DNA of 13,069 nucleotides. Source: Bermanella sp034110565. GTDB taxonomy: Bacteria > Pseudomonadota > Gammaproteobacteria > Pseudomonadales > Oceanobacteraceae. The stretch lies in contig JAWUYY010000097.1 in assembly GCA_034110565.1 (NCBI GenBank), forward strand, positions 1 through 13,069, in the 5' to 3' direction. The translations under genes were made by a program, and so were the position numbers. Under the pieces are notes generated by a model. It saw nothing but the letters and a program-made list of their open reading frames with translations, was not told where the DNA came from and did not search any database. Every line of letters begins with the position of its first letter. Within the stretch, counting starts at the first letter, position 1. Shown in pieces: positions 6,988 through 13,069 of this stretch.

Positions 6988-7788
6988 ATGGCAGTTACGA
7001 AATATTTACTAATCGGCCTGTGTATTTTTACAGTAGGTTGCGGTGCATTAGATGATGGCGGCTCAGACGGCCCTGCTCAGCTGAAAGGTTTGTGGTTAGG
7101 GGATACCGAAGAACAAGGCGTCACCGAAGCGCTGGCCACCTCCCTAATATTCTTTGAAGAACAAGTCTTTATATTACGTGAAGACGAAGCCCACGTAGGC
7201 ACCTATACCGTATTAGCAAATGACAGTGCGATGCTCAACACCACTATTTATAGTTACGGCACACCCGATACCGATAATAATTTTTACGTGGGCACCCGAA
7301 GCAGTAACCGCATCGAAGTGGATGCCCTGTTTGCAACCGAGCAAAGTTTATTCATTAATTTTGACGGCAGTGCTCGCTCGGGCAGTGCCACATTGACGTT
7401 AGATGCAGGGCGAGTCACCGACATGAGTGTGACCCGTGTTCGGGGCACTTGGAAAACCACCGACTCCATTTTATACATTAATGATGAAGGGGGTTTACAA
7501 GGTAGCAACAGTGCAACTGGTTGCCAGTGGAAAGGAAAACTCCAGTCATTGAATGCCGACTTTTTGAAATTAAGTATTGAGCGTAAATTGTGTAACGAAT
7601 TTAACCAAGCAGTGGACTCACCTGCCGATGGTTTTGCTTTTATCGATGGCGAAGGCAACTTGCATTTTATCGCCGAACAACCCAATGAATTCTTGTGGAT
7701 GCAATTCACACCCGATGCCACAACCGGTGGTGATGCTGCAGCCGAAGAAGACGATCCTGCAGCTGAAGAAGAGGCAGCCGCTGTTTAA
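6988..7788 (+). CDS. Predicted lipoprotein of unknown function, acidic Ala/Glu-rich tail
   Basis: Not recognised as a named family. From the ATG at 6988 it is 266 residues. A short hydrophobic signal ends in FTVGC (14-18), a somewhat weak lipobox with Cys18 as the lipidated residue and Gly at +2, which favours the outer membrane. The body has alternating polar and hydrophobic stretches typical of a beta-sheet periplasmic domain, with LKGLWLGDTEE early on and VRGTWKTTDS later, two similar turns around a Trp that hint at a repeated beta unit. The last 20 or so residues are a low-complexity Ala/Glu/Asp tail. An in-frame TTG at 6976 has AAAGG spaced 6 bases upstream and would add four residues; the ATG has GGA 7 bases upstream. 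Both keep the lipoprotein signal. It is divergent from the protease with 190 bases between. Confidence 0.7.
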   Translation: MAVTKYLLIGLCIFTVGCGALDDGGSDGPAQLKGLWLGDTEEQGVTEALATSLIFFEEQVFILREDEAHVGTYTVLANDSAMLNTTIYSYGTPDTDNNFYVGTRSSNRIEVDALFATEQSLFINFDGSARSGSATLTLDAGRVTDMSVTRVRGTWKTTDSILYINDEGGLQGSNSATGCQWKGKLQSLNADFLKLSIERKLCNEFNQAVDSPADGFAFIDGEGNLHFIAEQPNEFLWMQFTPDATTGGDAAAEEDDPAAEEEAAAV

Positions 7789-7792
7789 TACA

Positions 7793-8437
7793 CTAAGGAA
7801 AATAAACCGGCTCAGCATCGACTTGCCATTGTTTATATTTATTCATAATACTGATAAACAATGGTGACTCTAACCAATTATTAAGCCATTTTTTTAAATT
7901 TGCGTATTCACTCTTCTCAAACCAGTTTTTATCCACATGGGCAAACTGACGCACAAACGGAAAAATAGCCAAATCTGCTAAGCTCACGTCATTCGAAAAT
8001 AAATACTCGTGCTGGCTTAACAATCTATTTAGTGTATCTAAAAATACTTGTCCTTTTTCGCGATAATATAATTCAGTCTCTTCATAACGATCTGCGTATT
8101 TATAATGATCCAACGCCCACTTAAATTCACCGTCATTCATGGCGATTAGTGCGTCTATCTGTGATTGCAGGTTTAGCGGATACAAGGACAGCAACTGTGA
8201 TTGATTATTGGATAACGCAAAATGCATGATATCAAGGCTTTCTTCCAGCACACTCTCATTGTTTAACTGTAAAACAGGTACCGTGGCTTTGGGGCTAATA
8301 TCCAGCATGGTTTGCGGTTTATCTTTTAACACGACTTCGCGTAATTCAACACTATTGGCATTTAAACAATACGCCAATGCTAAGCGCGCACGCATAGCAT
8401 AAGGACAACGACGAAACGAATACAACACACCCAGCAT
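7793..8437 (-). CDS. Glutathione S-transferase family protein
   Basis: A 214-residue cytoplasmic protein with the thioredoxin-like N-terminal domain LYSFRRCPYAMRARLAL: Cys11-Pro-Tyr-Ala is in the catalytic position, as in glutaredoxin-2-like and omega/beta-type transferases that use cysteine chemistry. ATVPVL supplies the cis-proline (Pro54), and EES (65-67) is the glutathione gamma-glutamyl contact. The rest is the helical C-terminal domain, with FSNDVSLADLAIFPFVRQFAH as its conserved N-capping segment with the key Asp. It may deglutathionylate or conjugate small electrophiles. The ATG at 8437 is chosen because AGGG ends 7 bases before it; the TTG at 8443 also is in frame but badly spaced. 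It lies just downstream of the oxidoreductase terminator and stops 4 bases from the convergent lipoprotein gene. The family is clear, the substrate is not. Confidence 0.88.
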   Translation of the reverse strand: MLGVLYSFRRCPYAMRARLALAYCLNANSVELREVVLKDKPQTMLDISPKATVPVLQLNNESVLEESLDIMHFALSNNQSQLLSLYPLNLQSQIDALIAMNDGEFKWALDHYKYADRYEETELYYREKGQVFLDTLNRLLSQHEYLFSNDVSLADLAIFPFVRQFAHVDKNWFEKSEYANLKKWLNNWLESPLFISIMNKYKQWQVDAEPVYFP

Positions 8438-8448
8438 ATACAAACCCT

Positions 8449-8480
8449 AAAAACAAAAATGCCCATCAAAGATGGGCATT
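8449..8480 (-). terminator. Rho-independent terminator after the FAD oxidoreductase
   Basis: A perfect 10-bp stem AATGCCCATC (8458-8467) and GATGGGCATT (8471-8480) closes an AAA loop in the plus-strand view; on the minus strand it is followed by TTTTTGTTTTT (8459-8449). It starts 24 bases after the oxidoreductase stop and its U-tract ends only 11 bases before the GST start codon, one base before the GST Shine-Dalgarno. Confidence 0.92.
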
Positions 8481-8504
8481 GTAACACAATCACCGTTTAC
8501 ACAA
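8478..8504 (-). promoter_or_regulatory. Candidate GST promoter overlapping the terminator
   Basis: On the minus strand TTGTGT (8504-8499) lies 15 bases before TACAAT (8483-8478), a five-of-six match to the -10 consensus. Start would fall near 8471, after the first arm of the hairpin, so such a transcript could not form the terminator. The spacing is short and the -35 weak. Confidence 0.35.
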
Positions 8505-10175
8505 TTAAGCGGCTTCTTGCTTACCTTGTGTTTTATTTTCCTGTGCTTTTGGCTCTTGATAGTTCTTAAATAAGTCCATTACCGCTTTACCTTTTTTAAG
8601 GCCCAGCATGCACATAGTACTCATAACGCCGCCCATTAAACCGCCACCTACACCTGCAGTCATGGCATCGGCTCCTGTCAAATATACATTTTTAATGGGC
8701 ATTTGTGGGTGCAAACAAGACTGATTAAAGCGATCAACAAAATGATCCAAGCCGTAAATTTCACCTTTTGCATTTAACTGGTAAAACTGAGTTGAAAGTG
8801 GTGTTGAGAATTCATAGTAATCCAAGGCATCTCGTAATTGCGGTAAGCGCGTAAACAACACCTCAAGTAATTGTTTTGATAACTGTTCTTTTTTCGCCTC
8901 ATAGTCATCGCCACGTTGCTGCCAAGTGGTACCGTTCCATTGTTCATAATCGTTCATATTTGCAATGGTCACGATCTCTACTGTGCTTTTACCAGGAAAA
9001 CGATTATCCCAATCTGGGTCTTTCGATGACGGGAACGACACATAAATCAGCGGCAACGGGCTTGAGCTATCTTTAATAAAGTTAGCCACGTTTTCATCGT
9101 GATCACCGTTTGGGTAAATCCAAAGGTTCGTGGTATTTAGCCCTAACTCTTTCGCTGTACCTTTAAACCCTGCATACAAGCAATGAGTCGATTTTGAATA
9201 CTCTATGGCACCAGTGTTTAACCACTTTTCAATCTTGTGTTGTTTACGACTGGCTTCTGGATATAAGCGCTTCACCGTATTCATAAAGCCGACATTGGTA
9301 AACACCACATCGGCTGTTATTTCATCACCGTTCAGCATTTTTACGCCGTAACAAATATTGTCTTTAACTAATAATTCATCCACTTCGGCATAGGTGAATA
9401 CTTCGCCACCGCTTTTTTGAATAGTTGGAATAATACTGCGCGCAATTTCCGAAGCACCACCCACAGGGTAAGCACCACCGGCTAAATAATGTTTTGCAAT
9501 TAACGCATGCATCATAAAAGCCGACTCATTTGGGGTTTGACCATAATCACCCCACTGCCCGGTTAATACACTAATTAACTCTTGGTTTTGAGTAATACCC
9601 TCTAACACGTCGCGTGTGGTTTTAAAAAAGGCCTTGTCTACTAATAATGGACGTAACTTATTATATAAAACACCCATCCACTTTGGCATAGCGGAGGCTG
9701 CAAAGAATTTAGGCGTTTGTGTGGAGATCTTACGAATCAGGGCAACGTAAGTTTCAAGATTAGCGCGCTCATCTGGAAAGTGTTTACTTAATTCATTGAT
9801 GAAATTTTCGCGACCAGCAACAAAATTAAATTCTTTACCATTAATAATAATTTTATCGTACACCGGCTCCATGGCGGCCCACTTTAAACGCCCCTCGCTA
9901 ATAGTATCGAAAATACGTTTGAGTGAACTAGGCTTATGTACCTCGCCAATGTAGTGCACACCCACATCCCACTCATAACCTTCACGCTCATAGGCATGAG
10001 TAAAACCACCGGCTGTGTAATGTTGTTCAAGCACACATACTTTCTTGCCCATTAGCGACAGTAAGGCTGCATTGGTTAAACCACCAATACCCGAACCCAC
10101 TACAATGGCATCATAGTGTTCATCTGCTCGACCGCTACGATAACGCTTACCGGTTCTTACCTTTACTTTCGCCAT
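8505..10175 (-). CDS. RetSat/CrtI-type FAD-dependent oxidoreductase
   Basis: A 556-residue flavoprotein related to all-trans-retinol 13,14-reductase, carotenoid isomerase and phytoene desaturase. The FAD-binding Rossmann motif is YDAIVVGSGIGGLTNAA (21-37) with Glu50 (VLEQH) for the ribose, followed by the family's TAGGF and EWDVGVHYIG. The C-terminal FAD motif is LTGADAMTAGVGGGLMGG (499-516), typical of this group. The substrate is unknown; relatives reduce or isomerise conjugated polyenes or isoprenoid chains, and no carotenoid gene is nearby. The ATG at 10175 is chosen because GAGG lies 6 bases upstream; a longer frame from 10298 would add 41 residues translated from the promoter and operator region. 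The last 20 residues are Lys/Gln/Glu-rich and probably disordered. It is divergent from a PadR regulator, with a PadR-type palindrome 37 bases before its start codon, so repression by PadR is expected. Confidence 0.87.
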   Translation of the reverse strand: MAKVKVRTGKRYRSGRADEHYDAIVVGSGIGGLTNAALLSLMGKKVCVLEQHYTAGGFTHAYEREGYEWDVGVHYIGEVHKPSSLKRIFDTISEGRLKWAAMEPVYDKIIINGKEFNFVAGRENFINELSKHFPDERANLETYVALIRKISTQTPKFFAASAMPKWMGVLYNKLRPLLVDKAFFKTTRDVLEGITQNQELISVLTGQWGDYGQTPNESAFMMHALIAKHYLAGGAYPVGGASEIARSIIPTIQKSGGEVFTYAEVDELLVKDNICYGVKMLNGDEITADVVFTNVGFMNTVKRLYPEASRKQHKIEKWLNTGAIEYSKSTHCLYAGFKGTAKELGLNTTNLWIYPNGDHDENVANFIKDSSSPLPLIYVSFPSSKDPDWDNRFPGKSTVEIVTIANMNDYEQWNGTTWQQRGDDYEAKKEQLSKQLLEVLFTRLPQLRDALDYYEFSTPLSTQFYQLNAKGEIYGLDHFVDRFNQSCLHPQMPIKNVYLTGADAMTAGVGGGLMGGVMSTMCMLGLKKGKAVMDLFKNYQEPKAQENKTQGKQEAA

Positions 10176-10212
10176 AAAGACCTCGCTTTGTGCACTTGCT
10201 GTTATTATTTTT

Positions 10213-10232
10213 ATATGCAATTTATTGCATAT
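10213..10232. promoter_or_regulatory. PadR-type operator 1, oxidoreductase side
   Basis: A perfect palindrome: ATATGCAA (10213-10220), TTTA spacer, TTGCATAT (10225-10232). Its ATGC-N8-GCAT layout parallels the ATGT-N8-ACAT operators known for PadR proteins. It overlaps a minus-strand TATAAA (10215-10210) that could be the oxidoreductase -10. The same palindrome with another spacer occurs 50 bp away. Confidence 0.75.
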
Positions 10233-10262
10233 GTTTATCCGAGTGTAAGACGCATCAAAGGC

Positions 10263-10282
10263 ATATGCAACTATTTGCATAT
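10263..10282. promoter_or_regulatory. PadR-type operator 2, regulator side
   Basis: A second perfect copy: ATATGCAA (10263-10270), CTAT spacer, TTGCATAT (10275-10282). Arms are identical to operator 1 while the spacer differs, as expected for a protein-binding site and not for a simple duplication. Its right arm coincides with the candidate padR -35, suggesting autorepression. Confidence 0.75.
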
Positions 10283-10303
10283 AAGACTTAGGCATCATAC
10301 ACT
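10275..10303 (+). promoter_or_regulatory. Candidate padR promoter
   Basis: TTGCAT (10275-10280) and TACACT (10298-10303) are 17 bases apart. Both hexamers are imperfect, but the spacing is ideal and the -35 sits in operator 2. Start would be near 10310, leaving about 22 bases before the ATG at 10332. Confidence 0.45.
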
Positions 10304-10331
10304 TTGCGCTTATTCAGTCATGATCAGCGCC

Positions 10332-10865
10332 ATGTCACTTAAGCACGCCATACTTACGTTACTCGAAACCGAAGAAGGCTCAGGGTACGACCTACTCAAA
10401 CGATTCAAAGCCCGCCTTGGCTTTTTTTGGAACGCCAGCCACCAGCAAATTTACAGCCAATTAAAAACCCTCCATCAAGACGGCTTAATTGATTGCACCC
10501 TAGAACCACAACAAGGCAAACCAGATCGCAAGGTTTATCACATGACCCAAGCCGGTCACGACGCCCTACTGGCATGGTTAGAAAAACCGGTAAAAGTAGA
10601 TAAGGTCAATGATGCATTATTAGTAAAAATGTACGCCGGCCACCTAATTGACAAACAACAAATGCAGCTAGAAATGGCTGAACATAAAGTCATTCACCAG
10701 CGCATGTTAGAAACCTTTTTAGCCTTAGAGCAAGAATACCAAGCCCTAAGCCAGGCGAAGAAAAAACCATTTGAGCTGCCCTACCTAACATTAAGACGAG
10801 GCATTTTAGGGGAGAAAGCGTGGTTAGAATGGGCAGAAGAAGTGAACGCATTTCTACAAAAATAA
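10332..10865 (+). CDS. PadR-family transcriptional regulator
   Basis: A 177-residue DNA-binding protein. It begins MSLKHAILTLLETEEGSGYDLLKRF, the typical PadR opening; the winged helix-turn-helix covers about residues 1-80, with HQQIYSQLKTLHQDGLI as recognition helix and DRKVYHMTQAGHDALLAWL as the wing and following helix. The C-terminal about 90 residues are helical, with a heptad-like stretch (about 115-145) for dimerisation, as in the Vir_act_alpha_C-type half of PadR proteins. PadR proteins are usually repressors released by small aromatic or lipophilic ligands. The ATG at 10332 gives the family-typical start; an in-frame ATG at 10320 would add four residues and neither has a clear Shine-Dalgarno. 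Two palindromes in the shared intergenic region suggest control of itself and the divergent oxidoreductase. The ligand is unknown. Confidence 0.92.
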   Translation: MSLKHAILTLLETEEGSGYDLLKRFKARLGFFWNASHQQIYSQLKTLHQDGLIDCTLEPQQGKPDRKVYHMTQAGHDALLAWLEKPVKVDKVNDALLVKMYAGHLIDKQQMQLEMAEHKVIHQRMLETFLALEQEYQALSQAKKKPFELPYLTLRRGILGEKAWLEWAEEVNAFLQK

Positions 10866-10866
10866 C

Positions 10867-10906
10867 AGATATATTTAACTAAGCAGGCGCTTAGTTAAAT
10901 ATATCT
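10867..10906 (-). terminator. 18-bp perfect hairpin between padR and alpha/beta hydrolase
   Basis: AGATATATTTAACTAAGC (10867-10884) pairs perfectly with the arm at 10889-10906 around the 4-base loop AGGC. It begins one base after the padR stop. On the minus strand it is followed by GTTATTTTTGT, so it should terminate the hydrolase transcript; on the plus strand no T-tract follows, though it may still stop or stabilise the padR mRNA. The stem is unusually long and AT-rich for a terminator. Confidence 0.75.
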
Positions 10907-10943
10907 CAGCGGATTAACTGCTAACTAATCAACACGGCAATGC

Positions 10944-11870
10944 TTAAGCAAGTGCCTTACTGTCATGGCTTTCGAGCGCTGTTGCTTGATCGATAATCAA
11001 ATCACACAAGCGTTCATGTAATTGCGCTGGTAGGTCATGGCCCATACCTTTTATCAAATGCAGTTTCGCCTGGGCAATGGCATCTGCTGTTTCTTGACCT
11101 GCTGCCATGGGAATGAGCGGGTCATCTGTTCCGTGGATCACTTGCACGGGCATAGACAAACCGCCTAACTCTTTAAACCGATTAGGTGTTGCTAAAATAG
11201 CCAGCATTTGACACGTCGTACCTTCTCTTGACATACCTCGATCAAGCAGATCTCTCACATACTTTTCTAGCCCTTCTCTTGAAGTAGGAAAACCAGGGCT
11301 GCCAATTAATTCCCATGTTTTTATTTGAAAATTCAAAACATCGTCGGGCTTATTCACCTTAGATGCGCGCAACAGGTGACTCATGACATCTTTACGTGGC
11401 TGGGGCAACTTAGGGTTACTGGTTGTGCTCATGATTGACGTTAAGGTTTTCACACGACTCGGGGCATTAATCGCCACTAACTGAGAAATCATCCCGCCCA
11501 TGCTGACACCCACTAGGTGGACTTCTTGAATATCCAATGCATCCAGCACACCAATCACGTCATACATTAAGTCAGTTAAGGGATATGGCGCACTGACTTT
11601 AAAACCCATCTTAAGTTTGAGTATTTGCCAAACCACATTCGGAATCGGCAAACCCATTTTTTGCGAACGCCCTTGATCACGATTATCAATGCGTAACACC
11701 TGAAAACCAGCATCGACCAAACGATCAACCATCCCCATTGGCCACGCCGTCATTGGCATGCCCAAACCATGAATCAGCATAATCACAGGGTCAGTGGTCT
11801 TACCATATAACTCATAAGCAATTTCAACGCCGTTCGCTGTTACGGTAGTGGTCGGTAACTGACTTTCCAT
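10944..11870 (-). CDS. Alpha/beta hydrolase
   Basis: A 308-residue cytoplasmic alpha/beta-hydrolase-fold enzyme without signal peptide. The oxyanion-hole motif is LIHGLGMPM (32-40), followed by RIDNRDQGRS (60-69), the usual strand-4 motif. The catalytic triad is readable: nucleophile Ser123 in GVSMGG, Asp249 in IHGTDDPLIP and His278 in GMGHDLP. The cap segment is about 135-235. These features fit the esterase, lactonase or C-C hydrolase branch; the reaction cannot be named from sequence alone. The Shine-Dalgarno is weak (AAGAGA, about 9 bases from the ATG). Its transcript should end at the 10867-10906 hairpin, whose U-tract lies inside the 3' end of padR. No PadR-type palindrome is seen upstream, so it is probably outside the PadR unit. 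Confidence 0.9.
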   Translation of the reverse strand: MESQLPTTTVTANGVEIAYELYGKTTDPVIMLIHGLGMPMTAWPMGMVDRLVDAGFQVLRIDNRDQGRSQKMGLPIPNVVWQILKLKMGFKVSAPYPLTDLMYDVIGVLDALDIQEVHLVGVSMGGMISQLVAINAPSRVKTLTSIMSTTSNPKLPQPRKDVMSHLLRASKVNKPDDVLNFQIKTWELIGSPGFPTSREGLEKYVRDLLDRGMSREGTTCQMLAILATPNRFKELGGLSMPVQVIHGTDDPLIPMAAGQETADAIAQAKLHLIKGMGHDLPAQLHERLCDLIIDQATALESHDSKALA

Positions 11871-12311
11871 TTTAAAAATCTCTTAAATTATTGTATTTAT
11901 TTTTTAAACTTACGCATATTCCATTTAATAACAAATAGAGTAAAAGGATTAACAAACCAACCGTGACACTCGCCAAGTGATAGGCCTAAACTCACTCATG
12001 GGCCATAATCTTTATACGCTATGGTTAACCTGTCAGTTAGCGCTTATGGATACAATGACCCAAGTGATCAAAAGCACTTAACCGGCCAATAAATTTTACA
12101 AAATCGTCAAGTTACCTCTGCACTATTAACCAGATGAATTTTTATTCATTACCTACCATAATAATGCAGCCAGATATCAGCACACAGATAAAGCTGGAAA
12201 ATAGTGTTGCATTGAAAGAGAGCTATTTACATCCCGTCTTGTGTTATAACACTGAACCAAAATAATAAGACCCGCCACGCCTACGTGCCGTATTGAGAAG
12301 GGAAGCAGACT
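11871..12311. other. Gene-free stretch between divergent hydrolase and MATE genes
   Basis: About 440 bases without a supported gene. The left end should hold the hydrolase promoter (minus strand), the right end the MATE promoter; neither shows a convincing -35/-10 pair. The longest readable small frame is 12021-12092 (23 codons) without a ribosome site. A 12-base palindrome at 12241-12252 is the only clear structured element. Confidence 0.6.
12241..12252. promoter_or_regulatory. Palindrome overlapping a -10-like box upstream of the MATE gene
   Basis: GTGTTATAACAC is a perfect 12-base palindrome whose centre contains TATAAC, a five-of-six match to a -10. It lies 60 bases before the predicted MATE start and could be a combined promoter and operator. 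No -35 at 16-18 bases is visible. Confidence 0.3.
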
Positions 12312-13069
12312 ATCTCAACCATCCAATTAAACAGACCCCTTAGCATTTGGGCGTTAGCTTGGCCTACGATCCTGTCTAATGTCTTGCTTGCCAGCATTGG
12401 TCTTGTGCAGATCATTCTGTCCACTGACTTTGGCGCAGAAGCAACCGCCGCAGTGGCCGTTTCGCAACGCGTGTTTTTCGTGCTCCAAGCATCCTTATTT
12501 GGCCTAGCCACAGGCGTGTCGGCTCTGGTTGCACGTAACATTGGCGCTAACAACATGCTAAAGGCGGGGCAAACGGTACAAAGTGCCATGTTGCTTGGTT
12601 TTATTATCTCCTGCGCCATAGGTGCACTTTGCTATGCATGGGCCGGAACAATTGCCAGCGTTTTTGGCTTAGACGGTAAAACCCAAGTCATGGCCACCTC
12701 CTTAATTCAATGGGTCTGTATTTTTAACCCTATTTATTCTCTTAATATTGTTTTAGCCACATCCATGCGTGCCAGTGGTGACGCAATGCACCCTCTCTTT
12801 TTAGCCTTCATCAGCAGCCTTGGAAATTGGCTAGGCTGCATGGCCTTGGCTTATGGTTGGTGGATATTCCCCGCATTAGGTGTAGAAGGCTTAGCCATAG
12901 GAGGCATTTTTGGTTCTATTCTAGCGCTAGTGGCTTACAGCATTTATTGGCGACTGGGCAAATTAAAAGTGCCCTACCCTGACATGAGTGCCTTTAGAGC
13001 AAAAGCCAATAAAATTTTGCGTGTGGGCGTGCCCAGCGCAATCGAACAAACCTTAATGCACGTAGGTTT
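12312..13069 (+). CDS. MATE-family efflux transporter, 5' part, apparent ATC start
   Basis: The first 252 codons of a multidrug and toxin extrusion transporter, cut by the right edge. After the N-terminal PLSIWALAWPTILSNVLL comes a chain of hydrophobic helices; LFGLATGVSALVARNIGA and the MRASGDAMHPL motif are characteristic of MATE proteins (NorM/DinF group), followed by GVEGLAIGG. These inner-membrane proteins expel cationic drugs or metabolites using sodium or proton gradients. The start is odd: the frame is closed by TGA at 12294-12296, and between it and the first helix there is no ATG, GTG or TTG. AAGGGA (12298-12303) ends 8 bases before ATC at 12312, which would give (M)STIQLNRPLSIW, a normal family N-terminus. 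The next standard start, TTG at 12384, would remove half of the first helix. So this is an ATC start, a start-codon mutation, or a sequencing error. Confidence 0.82.
   Translation, partial: MSTIQLNRPLSIWALAWPTILSNVLLASIGLVQIILSTDFGAEATAAVAVSQRVFFVLQASLFGLATGVSALVARNIGANNMLKAGQTVQSAMLLGFIISCAIGALCYAWAGTIASVFGLDGKTQVMATSLIQWVCIFNPIYSLNIVLATSMRASGDAMHPLFLAFISSLGNWLGCMALAYGWWIFPALGVEGLAIGGIFGSILALVAYSIYWRLGKLKVPYPDMSAFRAKANKILRVGVPSAIEQTLMHVG

Noticed and set aside
6809..7012. Plus-strand frame of 67 codons across the protease/lipoprotein intergenic region
   Set aside because: It overlaps the lipoprotein start in another frame and has no ribosome site or recognisable sequence.
7284..7721. Minus-strand open frame of 145 codons inside the lipoprotein gene
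   Set aside because: The plus-strand frame has a lipoprotein signal and a coherent sequence; the antisense product has no recognisable features.
12021..12092. Small frame of 23 codons (MVNLSVSAYG...) in the gene-free stretch
   Set aside because: No Shine-Dalgarno and no sequence resemblance; within chance expectation for this length.
12281..12619. Open frame of 112 codons on the minus strand
   Set aside because: It is antisense to the MATE gene, whose plus-strand translation has clear family motifs; the minus-strand product shows no recognisable fold or ribosome site.
1..13069. Mobile element, prophage, CRISPR array, tRNA or attachment site
   Set aside because: I saw no transposase, integrase, spaced repeat array, tRNA-like cloverleaf or flanking target duplication anywhere in the window.

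Overview
The window looks like ordinary chromosome from a moderately AT-rich Gammaproteobacterium, probably marine and perhaps near the Oceanospirillales. That is inferred from a trypsin-like protease with a GlyGly-CTERM tail, a Bfd with the enterobacterial cysteine spacing and length, and dense gene packing with short intergenic regions. No rRNA, tRNA, CRISPR array, insertion sequence, prophage gene or integration scar is visible.

Left part (1-3113): a minus-strand pair, an N-acyl-D-amino-acid deacylase-like amidohydrolase followed by the start of a short-chain dehydrogenase that runs off the left edge. The amidohydrolase is divergent from an AraC-family regulator, which is the obvious candidate controller. 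Next (3208-4100) is a small iron-linked stretch: a PepSY-type membrane protein and bfd. A good Fur-box-like sequence lies inside the bfd promoter and a textbook terminator follows the gene.

Middle (4262-8437): a spermidine-synthase-like Rossmann protein converges on, and overlaps by 14 bases, a secreted S1 protease built as protease, beta-rich domains and GlyGly-CTERM tail. The protease is divergent from a small acidic-tailed lipoprotein of unknown function. The lipoprotein converges, with only a 4-base gap, on a glutathione S-transferase-like gene.

Right part (8449-10906): a RetSat/CrtI-type FAD oxidoreductase is divergent from a PadR-family regulator. Their shared 156-base intergenic region carries two perfect 20-bp palindromes, ATATGCAA-N4-TTGCATAT, exactly 50 bp apart centre to centre. 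One overlaps the oxidoreductase promoter region and the other the padR -35, so this looks like a self-contained PadR switch. The oxidoreductase ends in a strong terminator whose U-tract almost touches the GST start; a candidate GST promoter overlaps the hairpin, so GST may be expressed independently or by read-through. An 18-bp perfect hairpin separates padR from a convergent alpha/beta hydrolase.

Right edge (11871-13069): an approximately 440-base gene-free stretch precedes a MATE-family efflux transporter cut by the window. In its frame there is no ATG, GTG or TTG at the expected start; the best-placed codon is ATC, 8 bases after a good Shine-Dalgarno sequence. The most notable results are the twin PadR operators, the ATC start and the terminator/promoter overlap. 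I did not see a clearly new multi-gene system.
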